From: Chitinophagaceae bacterium
GTDB taxonomy: Bacteria; Bacteroidota; Bacteroidia; Chitinophagales; Chitinophagaceae
Length of the DNA stretch: 42,196 bases
Direction of reading: 5' to 3'
Assembly: GCA_947456825.1 (NCBI GenBank)
Contig: CANGTM010000009.1
Location: 1 to 42,196 of the forward strand
This document shows positions 1-10,205 of the stretch, in pieces (the first letter of the stretch is position 1; each line of letters starts with the position of its first letter). The notes under the pieces are model-generated. The model did no database searches and was not told the origin of the DNA. It saw only the letters and a program-made list of their open reading frames with translations. Made by a program: the position numbers and the translations under genes.

Positions 1-899
1 AGAAGAATGCGATAGGCTTGCCAAATGGATAGACCCGCGTCATAGATATGGTTGGGTTCGGCACCGCAGCCATTGAATTCCAAAATAGAGAACGAATGCC
101 CCTCCTTTAGGGTTTGCAACGACAGACATTTTATATCGTAGCGACCATAGTAAAAAGAAGTTTGCCGGCTTAGCCGATCAAAGAACGAAAGTATTGATTC
201 ATCTACCTCGTGCATCAGATCTATGAAGCGAGCACCGCGGTTATGATTGCCTGCGTACGATAGAAAATAAACTTCGCCATCAGGTACGATCCAATCAAAC
301 CGGTCCCCGTGCCGATGCTTCATTTCTTGCCAACGTAGTGAGGCCCTGGGATGTTGAGCGATCAATGTTTGTAGCGATAAACGACCATTGCCAACTACTT
401 GCAACAATTCTTTTTGTATACATCCTGAGATCACCCCTTTTTCGGAGTCGGGAAACCGGTAATAAAAAACACTGATCTCCATTGGATATTCCACCAGTTC
501 CTGCACCAGGTAAGTAACAGGCAGTTGACGATGATAGTGTTCCCACTGCTGCCAGTGATCAATTTTTCGAAACAAGATCCCCTTCATGCCAATATCGGGC
601 TTGACCACAAAGGGCAGCTCAAAGCCTGTGGCTCGAATAGCTTGCAACGCTTGGTCCGCATCGGTACCGGGCTCCACGTATTGCGTTTTAGGATAGTAGC
701 TGTCGGGTAACTGATCGTACATTTCCTTTTTACCCTCTCCCTCCAGCCCACCGAACGTTATGGTAGGGTTAGAGGCCGAAAAGAACCAAAGCGACCTACT
801 TTTGATACAATACCAGGCCCACACGGGCAACAGGGGTAAGTAGAGCACAAAGAAATTCCATTGCTCCCAGTTGTTCAACAGGCGGTATAGTTTTTTCAT
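1..899 (-). CDS. ATP-grasp-like protein with a hydrophobic N-terminus, truncated by the left window edge
   Basis: My translation from ATG (complement of 897-899): MKKLYRLLNNWEQWNFFVLYLPLLPVWAWYCIKSRSLWFFSASNPTITFGGLEGEGKKEMYDQLP...FVVKPDIGMKGILFRKI...YLVQELVEYPMEISVFYYRFP...SILEFNGCGAEPNHIYD; open to base 1. The ORF track misses it because it runs off the edge. KPDIGMKG and EFNGCGAEP resemble ATP-grasp motifs. Confidence 0.7.
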   Translation of the reverse strand, partial: MKKLYRLLNNWEQWNFFVLYLPLLPVWAWYCIKSRSLWFFSASNPTITFGGLEGEGKKEMYDQLPDSYYPKTQYVEPGTDADQALQAIRATGFELPFVVKPDIGMKGILFRKIDHWQQWEHYHRQLPVTYLVQELVEYPMEISVFYYRFPDSEKGVISGCIQKELLQVVGNGRLSLQTLIAQHPRASLRWQEMKHRHGDRFDWIVPDGEVYFLSYAGNHNRGARFIDLMHEVDESILSFFDRLSRQTSFYYGRYDIKCLSLQTLKEGHSFSILEFNGCGAEPNHIYDAGLSIWQAYRIL

Positions 900-910
900 G
901 CAGGCTGCAG

Positions 911-918
911 CAAAAGTA
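911..918 (-). promoter_or_regulatory. candidate Bacteroidetes-type -7 element (TACTTTTG)
   Basis: Minus strand reads TACTTTTG 11 nt upstream of the ATP-grasp ATG; matches TAnnTTTG. Confidence 0.35.
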
Positions 919-990
919 AGTGCAAAAGGCTAAGCTCAATTTGAGGGATGCCCTCGAAAGCTGTAATTTTATCATCTAAATCAAAGGTTC

Positions 991-1773
991 ATGCATGTAC
1001 CTACCGTAGCCGATCTAGTGGCCCAAGGAAAAACCCCGGAGATCTTATTTTGGGTTGGCTGTGCCGGCAGTTTCGATCAACGTGCCCAGCGTGTGACAAA
1101 GGCCTTTGCACAGATATTAGACCAAGTACAGATCAACTATGCCATCTTAGGAAAAGAGGAATGCTGTACTGGCGACCCGGCCCGACGTGCCGGCAATGAG
1201 TTCTTGTTTCAAATGATGGCCTACCAAAATATTCAAGTACTGAATAGCTATGGGATCAAAAAGATCGTAACTACCTGCCCGCATTGTTTCAATACGCTAA
1301 AGAACGAGTACCCCGAGTTGGGCGGCGACTACGAGGTCATTCACCATACTACACTTTTACAACAACTCATCAACGAAGGCCGGATCAAATTGAAGGAAGG
1401 CGGTTCCTTTACGGGTAAAAAGATCGTTTATCACGATAGTTGTTATCTCGGAAGAGCCAATGGCATTTATGAGGCGCCCCGCGAGATTTTGGAATGGTTG
1501 GATGCCGACCTGGTAGAGATGAAACGCTGTCGCTCAAAAGGACTCTGTTGCGGTGCTGGTGGAGCCCAAATGTTCAAAGAAGAAGAAAAAGGGGACGTTC
1601 GTATCAACACCGAAAGAAGCCAAGAAGCCCTTGCCACCGGCGCCGGCATCATTGCTGCGGCCTGCCCCTTTTGCAATACCATGCTGAGCGATGGTGTAAA
1701 GCTGGCCGAAAAAGAAGAGCAAGTTAAAGTACTGGATGTGGCCGAGCTCATCGCAGAACAACTGAACAAGTAA
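991..1773 (+). CDS. (Fe-S)-binding protein with CCG (cysteine-rich) domains, heterodisulfide reductase/LutA-like
   Basis: Two CCG-type cysteine clusters: CPHCFNTLKNEYPELG, then CCGAGGAQMF...CPFCNTML. Confidence 0.85.
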   Translation: MHVPTVADLVAQGKTPEILFWVGCAGSFDQRAQRVTKAFAQILDQVQINYAILGKEECCTGDPARRAGNEFLFQMMAYQNIQVLNSYGIKKIVTTCPHCFNTLKNEYPELGGDYEVIHHTTLLQQLINEGRIKLKEGGSFTGKKIVYHDSCYLGRANGIYEAPREILEWLDADLVEMKRCRSKGLCCGAGGAQMFKEEEKGDVRINTERSQEALATGAGIIAAACPFCNTMLSDGVKLAEKEEQVKVLDVAELIAEQLNK

Positions 1774-1801
1774 CCCGCAGCATCCCTCCTACTCGAATTC
1801 T

Positions 1802-2305
1802 ATGAACTTAGCCTATACACATTTGCTGCCGGCCAATTTTTCTGCCAGTGCAAGAGTGTGGATCTATCAAGCCACGCGGCTTTTCTCGTTAACGGAGGCC
1901 TTTACTATCGAAGAGCGCATCGACAGTTTTACGGCACAATGGCAATCGCACGGACAACCAGTACAAGCAAAAGGATTTTTATTTTTTGGGCAGTTCATTG
2001 TACTGCTAGCCGATGAATCGAAGACAATGGTCAGTGGCTGCAGCACCGACAGTTCGGTGGCCCTGATAAAAAGAGTAGAGCAGGAATTTTCTACATCGCT
2101 ACTAGACCGAACACAGCTGGCCTTTGTCGTAAATGACAAAATCGAACGATTACCCCTGGCCCAGATCGACTATGCGATCGAGAAAGGCTTCATAACTGGC
2201 GACACCCTCTATTTTAACAATACAGTTGCCACCAAGGCAGATCTGGAAACGAACTGGATCATACCCGTATCAAAAAGTTGGCTGGCAAAGAAATTAGCGC
2301 GGTAA
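1802..2305 (+). CDS. conserved hypothetical protein (167 aa)
   Basis: Complete ORF directly downstream of the Fe-S protein; no diagnostic motif. Confidence 0.65.
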   Translation: MNLAYTHLLPANFSASARVWIYQATRLFSLTEAFTIEERIDSFTAQWQSHGQPVQAKGFLFFGQFIVLLADESKTMVSGCSTDSSVALIKRVEQEFSTSLLDRTQLAFVVNDKIERLPLAQIDYAIEKGFITGDTLYFNNTVATKADLETNWIIPVSKSWLAKKLAR

Positions 2306-4696
2306 AGCAGTCTTTCGAGCACTGAGCAAGTACGCCACGGTCAATCGATAATTCTGCGTACGCGTGAGCGTAAAACCCTCCAACGAAAAATTAGGGCCAT
2401 AGGTGTAGCTCTTTCGTTGCTGGTTAATGAGCGGATCGATTACGGTGGCGGTGACCAATAATTTTTTCTTTACCAGCTTTCGTTGCACGGCCAGCTGAAT
2501 GGCTGCTGTCCAGTTGGCAAATCCTTGTGGGTTGGCAAAACGGTTGATGTTGATGGTACCGTTCGAATTCCATACATCGCTGGCTACCCAGGCGTATCCC
2601 ACAGAAGAAGAGAATGAAGCCCCATTTCTGAACTTACGTACCGCAATGTCGTAGGCACCGTAGCGTTGCAGAGTTACGCTCGCATTTACATTGATCTTTA
2701 AGCGAGTGGACAGGTTGACCCCATTCCAACTACTGAACTCCACTTCTTTTCTACCACTGATGTTTTCCCAAGTAACTTGTGTCTTGCCCCCCTCCAGTAA
2801 GGTGCGAACCGGACTAAATATATCCTCGATCTGGTTATACCCCCATCCAATATTCAAAAAATAGCCGGGGCGCGTACGACTTACGATCAGGTCGAAATTG
2901 TGGGCGCTCGATGCCTCCAGAAAAGGATTTCCAAATCGAACATTATAAGGATCAGAAAAATCGACCGTCGGGTTAAGTTGTCCCAGCCCGGGCCGGTTGA
3001 TGGTGCGACGATAAGACATCGTCAACGATAATTTATCTTTCCAATTCTTATTGACGTTGGCAAAGGGGAGCCACGACATGTAGCTGTTACTGACTTTTTT
3101 GTTTTCGGTGAGCAGATCAAAAAAGATAGTCGTTTGCTCCAGGGCCGCTCCTGTTGTAACGCTGAACTGCTTTCCAAGCAGTTGTCGAACCGATAATCTC
3201 CAGTTACCCACACCCTGATAAAACCAAAGATCATTACTGAGTCCCGGCAAGGGAAGCATGATCTGTTCTGGCCTTTTTTTAAAACTGGCCTCGTTTACCA
3301 CATGATGCGACCCGTATTGGTAATAACTGCCCGCCGATAGAAATGTTTTTTTATTGGCCAGCATCTTATCGTAAAATATCCGAATGGTATAGGTGCTTAC
3401 GGCCTGGTCTATCTGCTGGCGTTGCAACGAGTCAACACCGGTAAATTGCATGGCATCGGTATAATAACGCTGATAAAATTCACGGTCGTTATCAGTGAGC
3501 GAATAATTATAGTTGGCCACCACTTTAAAGGTCTCACCAGCCTTGGGCTTGTATTGATAACTTAACGAGAGTGCAGGACTTGCCGAGGAGGTGGACCCGG
3601 ACACCATCCGGTCACTGGCCCTGCTGATGGCGTTAAACCGATTGAGGTTGGTAAACCGGGTATCGGAATTATTGTGCGACCGCTGACCATTGTGCTGCAA
3701 CGAAAAAGTAAAAACAGATCGCTTGCCTGTCTCGTAATCGAGCGATAAGCGAGCCATGGGTCGCCGAGTACGGTTTTGATTTTGATTACCGATCGAGAGG
3801 TAATTACTACTATCGGTGTAACTATTTTTTCTAAGCGAGGAGCTTTCTCCGGCAAATTGATTGTCAGAGAAACCAGCCGCAAGCGTCAGCACCAGCCCCT
3901 TCTTTCTATACGTGAAATTGGCATTAAGATTCACCTCTCCACGTGTGCCAGCTGCCAGTGACAGGCGACCGCTCTTTCCGACCCTTCCTTTTTTAGTAAC
4001 GATATTGATAACACCCCCTTGCTCGTTGGCATATTGCGGAGGAGGCTGCGTCATCACCTCTATCTTTTCGATCGAACTGCCCGGCATCGATTCAAGCAGC
4101 TCTTGCAACTGCTGTAGGTTTAGCTCCACCGGCTTGTCGTCTATCAAGATGCGAGGCTCTTTTCCGCGAACAGAGATCTTTCCGTCCGGATCGCGGGTAA
4201 CCAGCGGCACCTGTGTTAACAACTCAGCCGCAGAAGATCCTGCAGCAGCTGCAGACTCCGAAACGTTATAGGTAATACCGCCGTCCTTTGATTCGAACAA
4301 TGGCTTTTCAGCATAAATAACGACTTCCTTTAATTGATCTGAAGCATTAGTTTTCAATATGATACTGTCGATATTGAAATTTAATTTCTCAACTCGAAAC
4401 CAGAGGCTATCCAGACAAAACTGGCTAAGACCAACATAACTTACACAAAGACGGTAGTATCCCGGCGGTATCGATGTTAGCATAAAATCACCCTGTCTAT
4501 CGGTGACCGATGCAAAAGAGACGGCACTGTCTGCCAATAAAAAAAGTCTGACCGAGGCTGACTCAATCGGTTTTCCCTGCTGGGTCAGCACCTGCCCGGA
4601 TATCGTTCCCGCCGGCCGCTGATTTTGCGCTATTACATTGAAAGACAATACAAAAAACAAAAAGAAGTATGTTGTTACAAGGCGCAATCCTAGCAA
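2294..4696 (-). CDS. outer membrane beta-barrel family protein (TonB-receptor-like, carboxypeptidase-regulatory-like N-domain)
   Basis: Signal peptide; GTISGQVLTQQGKPIESASVRLF...DRQGDFMLTSIPPGYYRL; plug-like segment RGKEPRILIDDKPVEL...VMTQPPPQYANEQGGVINIVTKKG; long beta-rich barrel. Confidence 0.85.
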   Translation of the reverse strand: MLGLRLVTTYFFLFFVLSFNVIAQNQRPAGTISGQVLTQQGKPIESASVRLFLLADSAVSFASVTDRQGDFMLTSIPPGYYRLCVSYVGLSQFCLDSLWFRVEKLNFNIDSIILKTNASDQLKEVVIYAEKPLFESKDGGITYNVSESAAAAGSSAAELLTQVPLVTRDPDGKISVRGKEPRILIDDKPVELNLQQLQELLESMPGSSIEKIEVMTQPPPQYANEQGGVINIVTKKGRVGKSGRLSLAAGTRGEVNLNANFTYRKKGLVLTLAAGFSDNQFAGESSSLRKNSYTDSSNYLSIGNQNQNRTRRPMARLSLDYETGKRSVFTFSLQHNGQRSHNNSDTRFTNLNRFNAISRASDRMVSGSTSSASPALSLSYQYKPKAGETFKVVANYNYSLTDNDREFYQRYYTDAMQFTGVDSLQRQQIDQAVSTYTIRIFYDKMLANKKTFLSAGSYYQYGSHHVVNEASFKKRPEQIMLPLPGLSNDLWFYQGVGNWRLSVRQLLGKQFSVTTGAALEQTTIFFDLLTENKKVSNSYMSWLPFANVNKNWKDKLSLTMSYRRTINRPGLGQLNPTVDFSDPYNVRFGNPFLEASSAHNFDLIVSRTRPGYFLNIGWGYNQIEDIFSPVRTLLEGGKTQVTWENISGRKEVEFSSWNGVNLSTRLKINVNASVTLQRYGAYDIAVRKFRNGASFSSSVGYAWVASDVWNSNGTININRFANPQGFANWTAAIQLAVQRKLVKKKLLVTATVIDPLINQQRKSYTYGPNFSLEGFTLTRTQNYRLTVAYLLSARKTALPR

Positions 4697-4774
4697 ATTT
4701 TACCAAATATACGGTTTGCATTGACCATACTGTTAAAGCGGTGTGACATCCTGTCAGAATCGATGGGATAGTGG

Positions 4775-4782
4775 TATATTTG
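4775..4782 (+). promoter_or_regulatory. candidate -7 element (TATATTTG) upstream of miaB
   Basis: Exact TAnnTTTG match 23 nt upstream of the miaB ATG. Confidence 0.4.
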
Positions 4783-4805
4783 TCCTCCCAAATTTGTACG
4801 GGTAC

Positions 4806-6242
4806 ATGGAGACATTGCTCATCGATAAAACACATGATGAATCGCGGCAAGGCGAGGCCCTCGCACCGACCAAATCCGACCAGATCATCTATTCCAAGCG
4901 ATTTTACATAGAGAGCTACGGGTGCCAGATGAATTTTGCGGATAGCGAAGTGGTAGCCTCCATTTTAAACAAAGAGGGATTTGGCGCCACCCGTAATCTC
5001 GAAGAGGCCGATTTGATCTTTGTGAATACCTGCTCCATCAGAGAAAAAGCAGAGCAGACCGTTCGTAAACGATTGACCGAATTCAAACGCTTAAAAAAAC
5101 AGAACAAAGAATTACTGATCGGTGTGCTAGGCTGTATGGCCGAGCGCCTTAAGGCAAAATTCTTGGAAGAAGAGCGACTAGTCGACCTGGTGGTAGGACC
5201 TGATGCCTACCGATCGCTGCCGCTGTTGGTAAGTGAAGCGGCCAGCGGACAAAAGGCTGTCAACGTCCTGTTGAGTCGCGAAGAGACATATGCAGATATC
5301 GCCCCGGTTCGCCTAGACGGAAATGGTGTCAGCGGCTTTGTAAGTATCATGCGAGGATGCAATAACATGTGTTCTTTTTGCGTAGTGCCCTTTACGCGCG
5401 GCAGAGAACGTAGTCGAGACGACCAAAGCATATTGAACGAGTGCAGAGAATTGTTTGAGCAGGGCTATCGCGAAGTAACTTTATTAGGGCAAAATGTAGA
5501 TTCGTACTACTACATTTCTGACGAGGCTACCGCAGCGACAGCAGCGCCTGTAACCTTTGCCCTGCTGCTTGAAAAAGTGGCACAGATCTCGCCATTGCTG
5601 CGCGTGCGCTTTTCCACTTCACACCCAAAGGATATTACCGATGAAGTGTTGTACACGATGCAACGCTATGACAATATCTGCAAGTACATTCACCTCCCGC
5701 TACAAAGTGGCTCTACCCGCGTATTGCAGCTGATGAACCGCACTTACACCCAAGAATGGTACAAGGCCAAGGTAGACCGAATCAGGTCCATCTTACCCGA
5801 TTGCGGCATAAGTGCCGACATCATCGCCGGATTTTGTACCGAACAAGAAGAGGATCATATCGACACGTTATCGGTAATGGAGTATGCTAAGTTCGATTTT
5901 AGCTACATGTTCTTTTATAGCGAAAGGCCCGGCACACTGGCCGCTCGCCGCTACCAAGACGACGTACCCGAAGCCACTAAAAAAAGAAGATTGCAGGAGA
6001 TCGTTGAAAAACAAAATCAGCTCTCCCTGCAAAGCAACCAGCGTGATCTGGGAAAGGTCTTTACGGTGTTAATTGAGGGCGATAGTAAGAAGAATGACCG
6101 CGAGTGGAAGGGAAGAAATAGTCAAAACAAAGTGATTGTATTTCCAAAATCGGCCGATACCACGCTAGATAAGGGCTCTTATGCTCAAGTGAGGGTCACC
6201 GAATGTACCCAAGCCACCCTAAGGGGCGAACTGGTCTCATAA
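4806..6242 (+). CDS. miaB: tRNA-2-methylthio-N6-dimethylallyladenosine synthase
   Basis: [15 protein letters not shown] and radical SAM motif [23 protein letters not shown]. Start METLLIDK chosen over the ORF-track start at 4743. Confidence 0.93.
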   Translation: METLLIDKTHDESRQGEALAPTKSDQIIYSKRFYIESYGCQMNFADSEVVASILNKEGFGATRNLEEADLIFVNTCSIREKAEQTVRKRLTEFKRLKKQNKELLIGVLGCMAERLKAKFLEEERLVDLVVGPDAYRSLPLLVSEAASGQKAVNVLLSREETYADIAPVRLDGNGVSGFVSIMRGCNNMCSFCVVPFTRGRERSRDDQSILNECRELFEQGYREVTLLGQNVDSYYYISDEATAATAAPVTFALLLEKVAQISPLLRVRFSTSHPKDITDEVLYTMQRYDNICKYIHLPLQSGSTRVLQLMNRTYTQEWYKAKVDRIRSILPDCGISADIIAGFCTEQEEDHIDTLSVMEYAKFDFSYMFFYSERPGTLAARRYQDDVPEATKKRRLQEIVEKQNQLSLQSNQRDLGKVFTVLIEGDSKKNDREWKGRNSQNKVIVFPKSADTTLDKGSYAQVRVTECTQATLRGELVS

Positions 6243-6250
6243 GTAATACT

Positions 6251-7525
6251 ATGGAAATTCAAAACATCAAAAACCGCTTTAATATCATTGGCAACTCCCC
6301 TGCTCTCAATTATGCGTTACAGGTGGCTACACAGGTGGCTGCGACCGACCTGACCGTGCTCATCAACGGCGAGAGCGGAGTTGGAAAAGAGGTTTTCTCG
6401 CAAATCATTCATACCCTTTCTGCGCGCAAGCACAATCCCTTTATTGCCGTTAACTGCGGGGCCATACCCGAGGGCACCATCGATTCGGAACTTTTTGGAC
6501 ACGAAAAAGGCTCATTTACCGGAGCCGTAGAGGCCCGCAAAGGATATTTTGAGACCGTTAACGGGGGTACCATTTTTTTAGATGAGATCGGAGAGCTACC
6601 TCTTGGTACACAAGCGCGACTACTGCGCGTGCTTGAAACGGGTGAGTACATACGAGTGGGATCCTCCAAAGTACAGAAGACCGACGTTCGCGTCGTGGCC
6701 GCTACCAACCGCGATCTCTTACAACAGGTACAAAACGGAAAATTCCGAGAAGACCTTTATTACCGACTCAGTACTGTTCCCATACGGGTCCCTTCTTTGC
6801 ATGACAGACCCGAGGACATACACTTACTTTTCAGAAAATTTGCAGCCGACTTTGCCAATAAGTACAAGGTGGCCTCCGTACAATTGAACGATGAGGCCAT
6901 TCAGCTTCTGGTCGGTTATCCATGGCCGGGCAATGTGCGTGAATTAAAAAATATCGCCGAGCAGATCTCGGTACTTTCTACAGACAAAGTAATTGGCGCC
7001 GACGCACTGGGAAAGTTTCTGCAACCCTACCCCAAAAACCGCCTACCGGTCGTGCAATCGGGTCCAGGCGCTGCAGGTCCGGAATTTGCCAACGAACGAG
7101 AGATCCTTTACAAACTTTTTTTTGATATGAAAAAGGACGTAACGGAATTAAAGCGCATGTTCGTTGACTTACTCCAAAATCCCGAGCTGGCCACCACTCA
7201 TCCACAATTCGTACATCAACTACAAGAGTGGAGAGGGCCGGTCACCTCAGACCTATTGCCCCCGACCAACACCACACCCGCCGCAAGCGTATCTACCTCG
7301 GTCCCCTCCGTACCGGTCATCCACACCGGTTACGCGCGTACCGGAGCAGCCATTCAAGAACACGAGGAAGTAGAAGAAAGTCTAAACATCATAGATAAAG
7401 AGAAAGAACTTATCATAAAAGCACTAAAAAAACACAAAAGCAAACGAAAGGATGCCGCCCTCGATCTGGGTATATCGGAAAGAACACTATATAGAAAGCT
7501 TAAAGAATACGATATAGAAGAATGA
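6251..7525 (+). CDS. sigma-54-dependent transcriptional activator without an N-terminal receiver domain
   Basis: AAA+ GESGVGKE, GSFTGA loop, VAATNRDL, and a Fis-type HTH tail KSKRKDAALDLGISERTLYRKLKEY. Confidence 0.92.
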   Translation: MEIQNIKNRFNIIGNSPALNYALQVATQVAATDLTVLINGESGVGKEVFSQIIHTLSARKHNPFIAVNCGAIPEGTIDSELFGHEKGSFTGAVEARKGYFETVNGGTIFLDEIGELPLGTQARLLRVLETGEYIRVGSSKVQKTDVRVVAATNRDLLQQVQNGKFREDLYYRLSTVPIRVPSLHDRPEDIHLLFRKFAADFANKYKVASVQLNDEAIQLLVGYPWPGNVRELKNIAEQISVLSTDKVIGADALGKFLQPYPKNRLPVVQSGPGAAGPEFANEREILYKLFFDMKKDVTELKRMFVDLLQNPELATTHPQFVHQLQEWRGPVTSDLLPPTNTTPAASVSTSVPSVPVIHTGYARTGAAIQEHEEVEESLNIIDKEKELIIKALKKHKSKRKDAALDLGISERTLYRKLKEYDIEE

Positions 7526-8040
7526 AATTAAAATTCCTCATAGCATTACTACCCTTTGTGCTTGCCGGGCTACTGGCATCTCCCCTAACGGGATGTGGCG
7601 TTTATCGATTTACCGATGCTTCGGTACCCGACAGTATCAAAACCATCAAAGTCAACTTTATAGAGAATAAGGCCTCGTATATCAATCCACAGCTTAGTCC
7701 TCGCCTTACCGATAAATTGCGCCAGAAAATAATTGCCCAGACCCGACTTACTCAAACCAATCGCGACAATGCGGATTGGGAGATAACAGCCACCATTACG
7801 CAGTATATCTTTAGCACCTCGGCCATTGCAGGGCAGCAAGCATCTAACAACCGACTCACTGTTGGTGTTCAAATAGTGCTCTTTGATCGCACTTCCGATG
7901 AAACGCGACGATTTGACGTTAGCCGAAGTTTTGAATTTAAGGGCACCCTCTCATTTCAAGCCGCAGAAGCTAGCCTAGGCGAAGAAATGACCCGGACGCT
8001 CACCGATGATATCTTCAATAAATTATTTTCGAACTGGTAA
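7522..8040 (+). CDS. lptE: LptE family / LPS-assembly lipoprotein
   Basis: Lipoprotein-like N-terminus LLASPLTGCGVYRFTDASVP, Bacteroidetes LptE-like; overlaps the upstream stop by 4 bp (ATGA). Confidence 0.75.
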   Translation: MKLKFLIALLPFVLAGLLASPLTGCGVYRFTDASVPDSIKTIKVNFIENKASYINPQLSPRLTDKLRQKIIAQTRLTQTNRDNADWEITATITQYIFSTSAIAGQQASNNRLTVGVQIVLFDRTSDETRRFDVSRSFEFKGTLSFQAAEASLGEEMTRTLTDDIFNKLFSNW

Positions 8041-8048
8041 CCAACTGT

Positions 8049-8681
8049 ATGAATAGTCGCATCAACCTTTTGACACAAACCTTGGTGAACAAGCCCCGGC
8101 TAGACGATGCGAGTTTGCAAGATCTCAAAAAGCTAGTTTTAAACTACCCATGGTTGGCAGCCGCCCGCCTGCTGTTGATCAAAAAACTGCAAGAAGTAAA
8201 AGATCCGGCCTGGAAAACTGAGTGGCAGCAAGCACACCCCTATTTTGCCGATGCGGAGTGGACCACCCTTTTGATGACCTCATCCACGTCAGACGAAAAA
8301 AAAGGCGACCACAACGAATTACTGTTCGAACCCTATTATACAGTCGACTACTTTGCCTCGCAGGGCATTCAATACAAGCCCGAAGAGGCTCCGTCCGACA
8401 AATTTGGTCAACAACTCAAAAGCTTTACCGATTGGCTTAAAGTGATGAAGAGACTTCCGCTAACCGAACTCGGAAAGTCGGTAGACCCCAAAGAAGAAAG
8501 AAAAGTGGAGCAGATCGCCGGACAGTCCCTTACCAGCGAAGAGGTGGTCACAGAAGCCATGGCCGAAGTATGGATCAAACAGGGCAATACGACAAAGGCC
8601 AAAGAGGTTTACCATAAATTAAGTTTGCTGGAGCCCTCCAAAAGCGCTTATTTTGCCTCGAAAATCAGTGAATTAAATTAA
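8049..8681 (+). CDS. conserved hypothetical protein with TPR-like C-terminus
   Basis: In the lptE-secG operon; C-terminus AEVWIKQGNTTKAKEVYHKLSLLEPSKSAYFASKI. Confidence 0.7.
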   Translation: MNSRINLLTQTLVNKPRLDDASLQDLKKLVLNYPWLAAARLLLIKKLQEVKDPAWKTEWQQAHPYFADAEWTTLLMTSSTSDEKKGDHNELLFEPYYTVDYFASQGIQYKPEEAPSDKFGQQLKSFTDWLKVMKRLPLTELGKSVDPKEERKVEQIAGQSLTSEEVVTEAMAEVWIKQGNTTKAKEVYHKLSLLEPSKSAYFASKISELN

Positions 8682-8697
8682 GTAAATCGATTCGCAT

Positions 8698-9087
8698 ATG
8701 ACCATCTTATTCGTTATCCTCATTGTAGTGGCTGCCATTGCGCTTGGTTTTTTTGTATTGATACAAAATCCCAAGGGTGGCGGTCTTTCCGGAAACATCG
8801 CCGGCTTTAGTACTCAGTTCATGGGCGTTAAGCAAACAACTGACGTTCTTGAAAAAGGAACATGGATCTTTGGCAGCGTGGTTGCCGCCCTTTGCCTTTT
8901 ATCGATCCTATTTATACCAAAGAATGCCACTAGTAACGGACCTGATCGTTCTATGGATGCAACCAGTGCTCCCGTTCCTGTACAAACACCCGCAACAGCA
9001 CCTACTACCGCCCCGGTAGCGGCGCCAGCGGCTACATTGCCAGCTCCTGCACCGGCCCCCATGGCGCCTGCGCAACCCGGCAAGTAA
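8698..9087 (+). CDS. secG: preprotein translocase subunit SecG with Ala/Pro/Thr-rich tail
   Basis: FFVLIQNPKGGGLSGNIAGFSTQFMGVKQTTDVLEKGTW, two hydrophobic segments. Confidence 0.92.
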   Translation: MTILFVILIVVAAIALGFFVLIQNPKGGGLSGNIAGFSTQFMGVKQTTDVLEKGTWIFGSVVAALCLLSILFIPKNATSNGPDRSMDATSAPVPVQTPATAPTTAPVAAPAATLPAPAPAPMAPAQPGK

Positions 9088-9119
9088 CGTGCGTATAGTT
9101 ACATCTGTAAATCGTTTTG

Positions 9120-9147
9120 AAAACCCCGCCAAACCGCGGGGTTTTTT
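9120..9147 (+). terminator. Rho-independent terminator downstream of secG
   Basis: AAAACCCCGC-CAAACC-GCGGGGTTTTTT: 10-bp stem followed by a T-run. Confidence 0.85.
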
Positions 9148-9164
9148 ATTATCTTGAACTTTAT

Positions 9165-10187
9165 ATGCGATGGTCTCGTTTGATAGCGTGGTTAGCACTG
9201 GTCCTGTTACTGGCATTGGGATGGATCTTATACAGTTTATGGGGACCTGCCGTTTCACTATTTGAGAAAAGATATTTTTACGTTTCCAAGTTCGAAACGC
9301 CCGAATCGATCGCGCAACAATTACGAACAGAGAGCGTATTGTCCTCAGACTACTGGTTCTTACTAGTTAGTAACAAACTCCGACTTGAAAAGATCAAGCC
9401 CGGGCGCTATCAACTAAAGCCCGGCATGAGCATTATTCAGCTGGTCAGGATGTTTAGAAACGGGCAGCAGTCTTATGTAAAATTGAGTATCGTAAAAGAG
9501 AGAACACTGCAAGGGCTAGCCGGAAAGATCGGCAACCGTACCGATACACAAATTGATTCAACATCATTGCTGGCATTTTTATTGAACGAAGATTCCCTTC
9601 GACGTTTCGGCGTAGACAGTAATACGGTACTATCGATCGTAATGCCCTACACCTACTCGATGGGCTGGGCCGAGACACCCGGGCAAATCCTGCAACGCAT
9701 GCATACCCGATACCAGCAGTTCTGGGATAGCACCCGCACAAGAAAAGCAACAGCCAAAGGGCTCACGCCGCTACAGGTATCCATCTTGGCCTCCATTGTA
9801 GAAGAAGAAACCAATCGCAAAGACGACCGCTACAAGATAGCGAGCACGTATTTGAATCGCCTGCGCATTGGAATGAAACTACAAGCCGACCCGACCGTCA
9901 AATACGTTACGCGCAACTTTAGCTTGAACAGGATCTTTTATGGCCATCTGGCACTAGTTTCGCCTTACAATACCTACCTGAACAAAGGGCTGCCTCCCGG
10001 TCCGATCTGTACGCCTTCCATCAATGCTATCGAGGCAGTGCTGGATGCCCCCGAAACCGATTATCTGTTCTTTGTAGCCAGCTACGCCTTCGACGGCACG
10101 ACTCTTTTCAGCAAAACTTATGCCGAGCATCAACAGTACGTAAAACGTTTTCACCAGGAGCAAATTAGAAGATCGAAAACTCCCTGA
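9165..10187 (+). CDS. mltG: endolytic transglycosylase MltG
   Basis: YceG-like: IVEEETNRKDDRYKIASTYLNRLRIGMKLQADPTVKY...YNTYLNKGLPPGPICTPS. Start MRWSRLIAW preferred over the TTG at 9117, which precedes the terminator. Confidence 0.9.
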   Translation: MRWSRLIAWLALVLLLALGWILYSLWGPAVSLFEKRYFYVSKFETPESIAQQLRTESVLSSDYWFLLVSNKLRLEKIKPGRYQLKPGMSIIQLVRMFRNGQQSYVKLSIVKERTLQGLAGKIGNRTDTQIDSTSLLAFLLNEDSLRRFGVDSNTVLSIVMPYTYSMGWAETPGQILQRMHTRYQQFWDSTRTRKATAKGLTPLQVSILASIVEEETNRKDDRYKIASTYLNRLRIGMKLQADPTVKYVTRNFSLNRIFYGHLALVSPYNTYLNKGLPPGPICTPSINAIEAVLDAPETDYLFFVASYAFDGTTLFSKTYAEHQQYVKRFHQEQIRRSKTP

Positions 10188-10205
10188 CCCTCGAGTTCAT
10201 CTTAC

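Noticed and set aside
3861-4271. 136-aa plus-strand ORF inside the outer-membrane barrel gene
   Set aside because: Antisense to a clear beta-barrel CDS; Ser/Pro/Cys-rich translation with no family features.
9117-9164. TTG start for mltG at 9117
   Set aside because: It would place the secG terminator hairpin inside the coding region; ATG 9165 gives a proper N-terminal TM segment.
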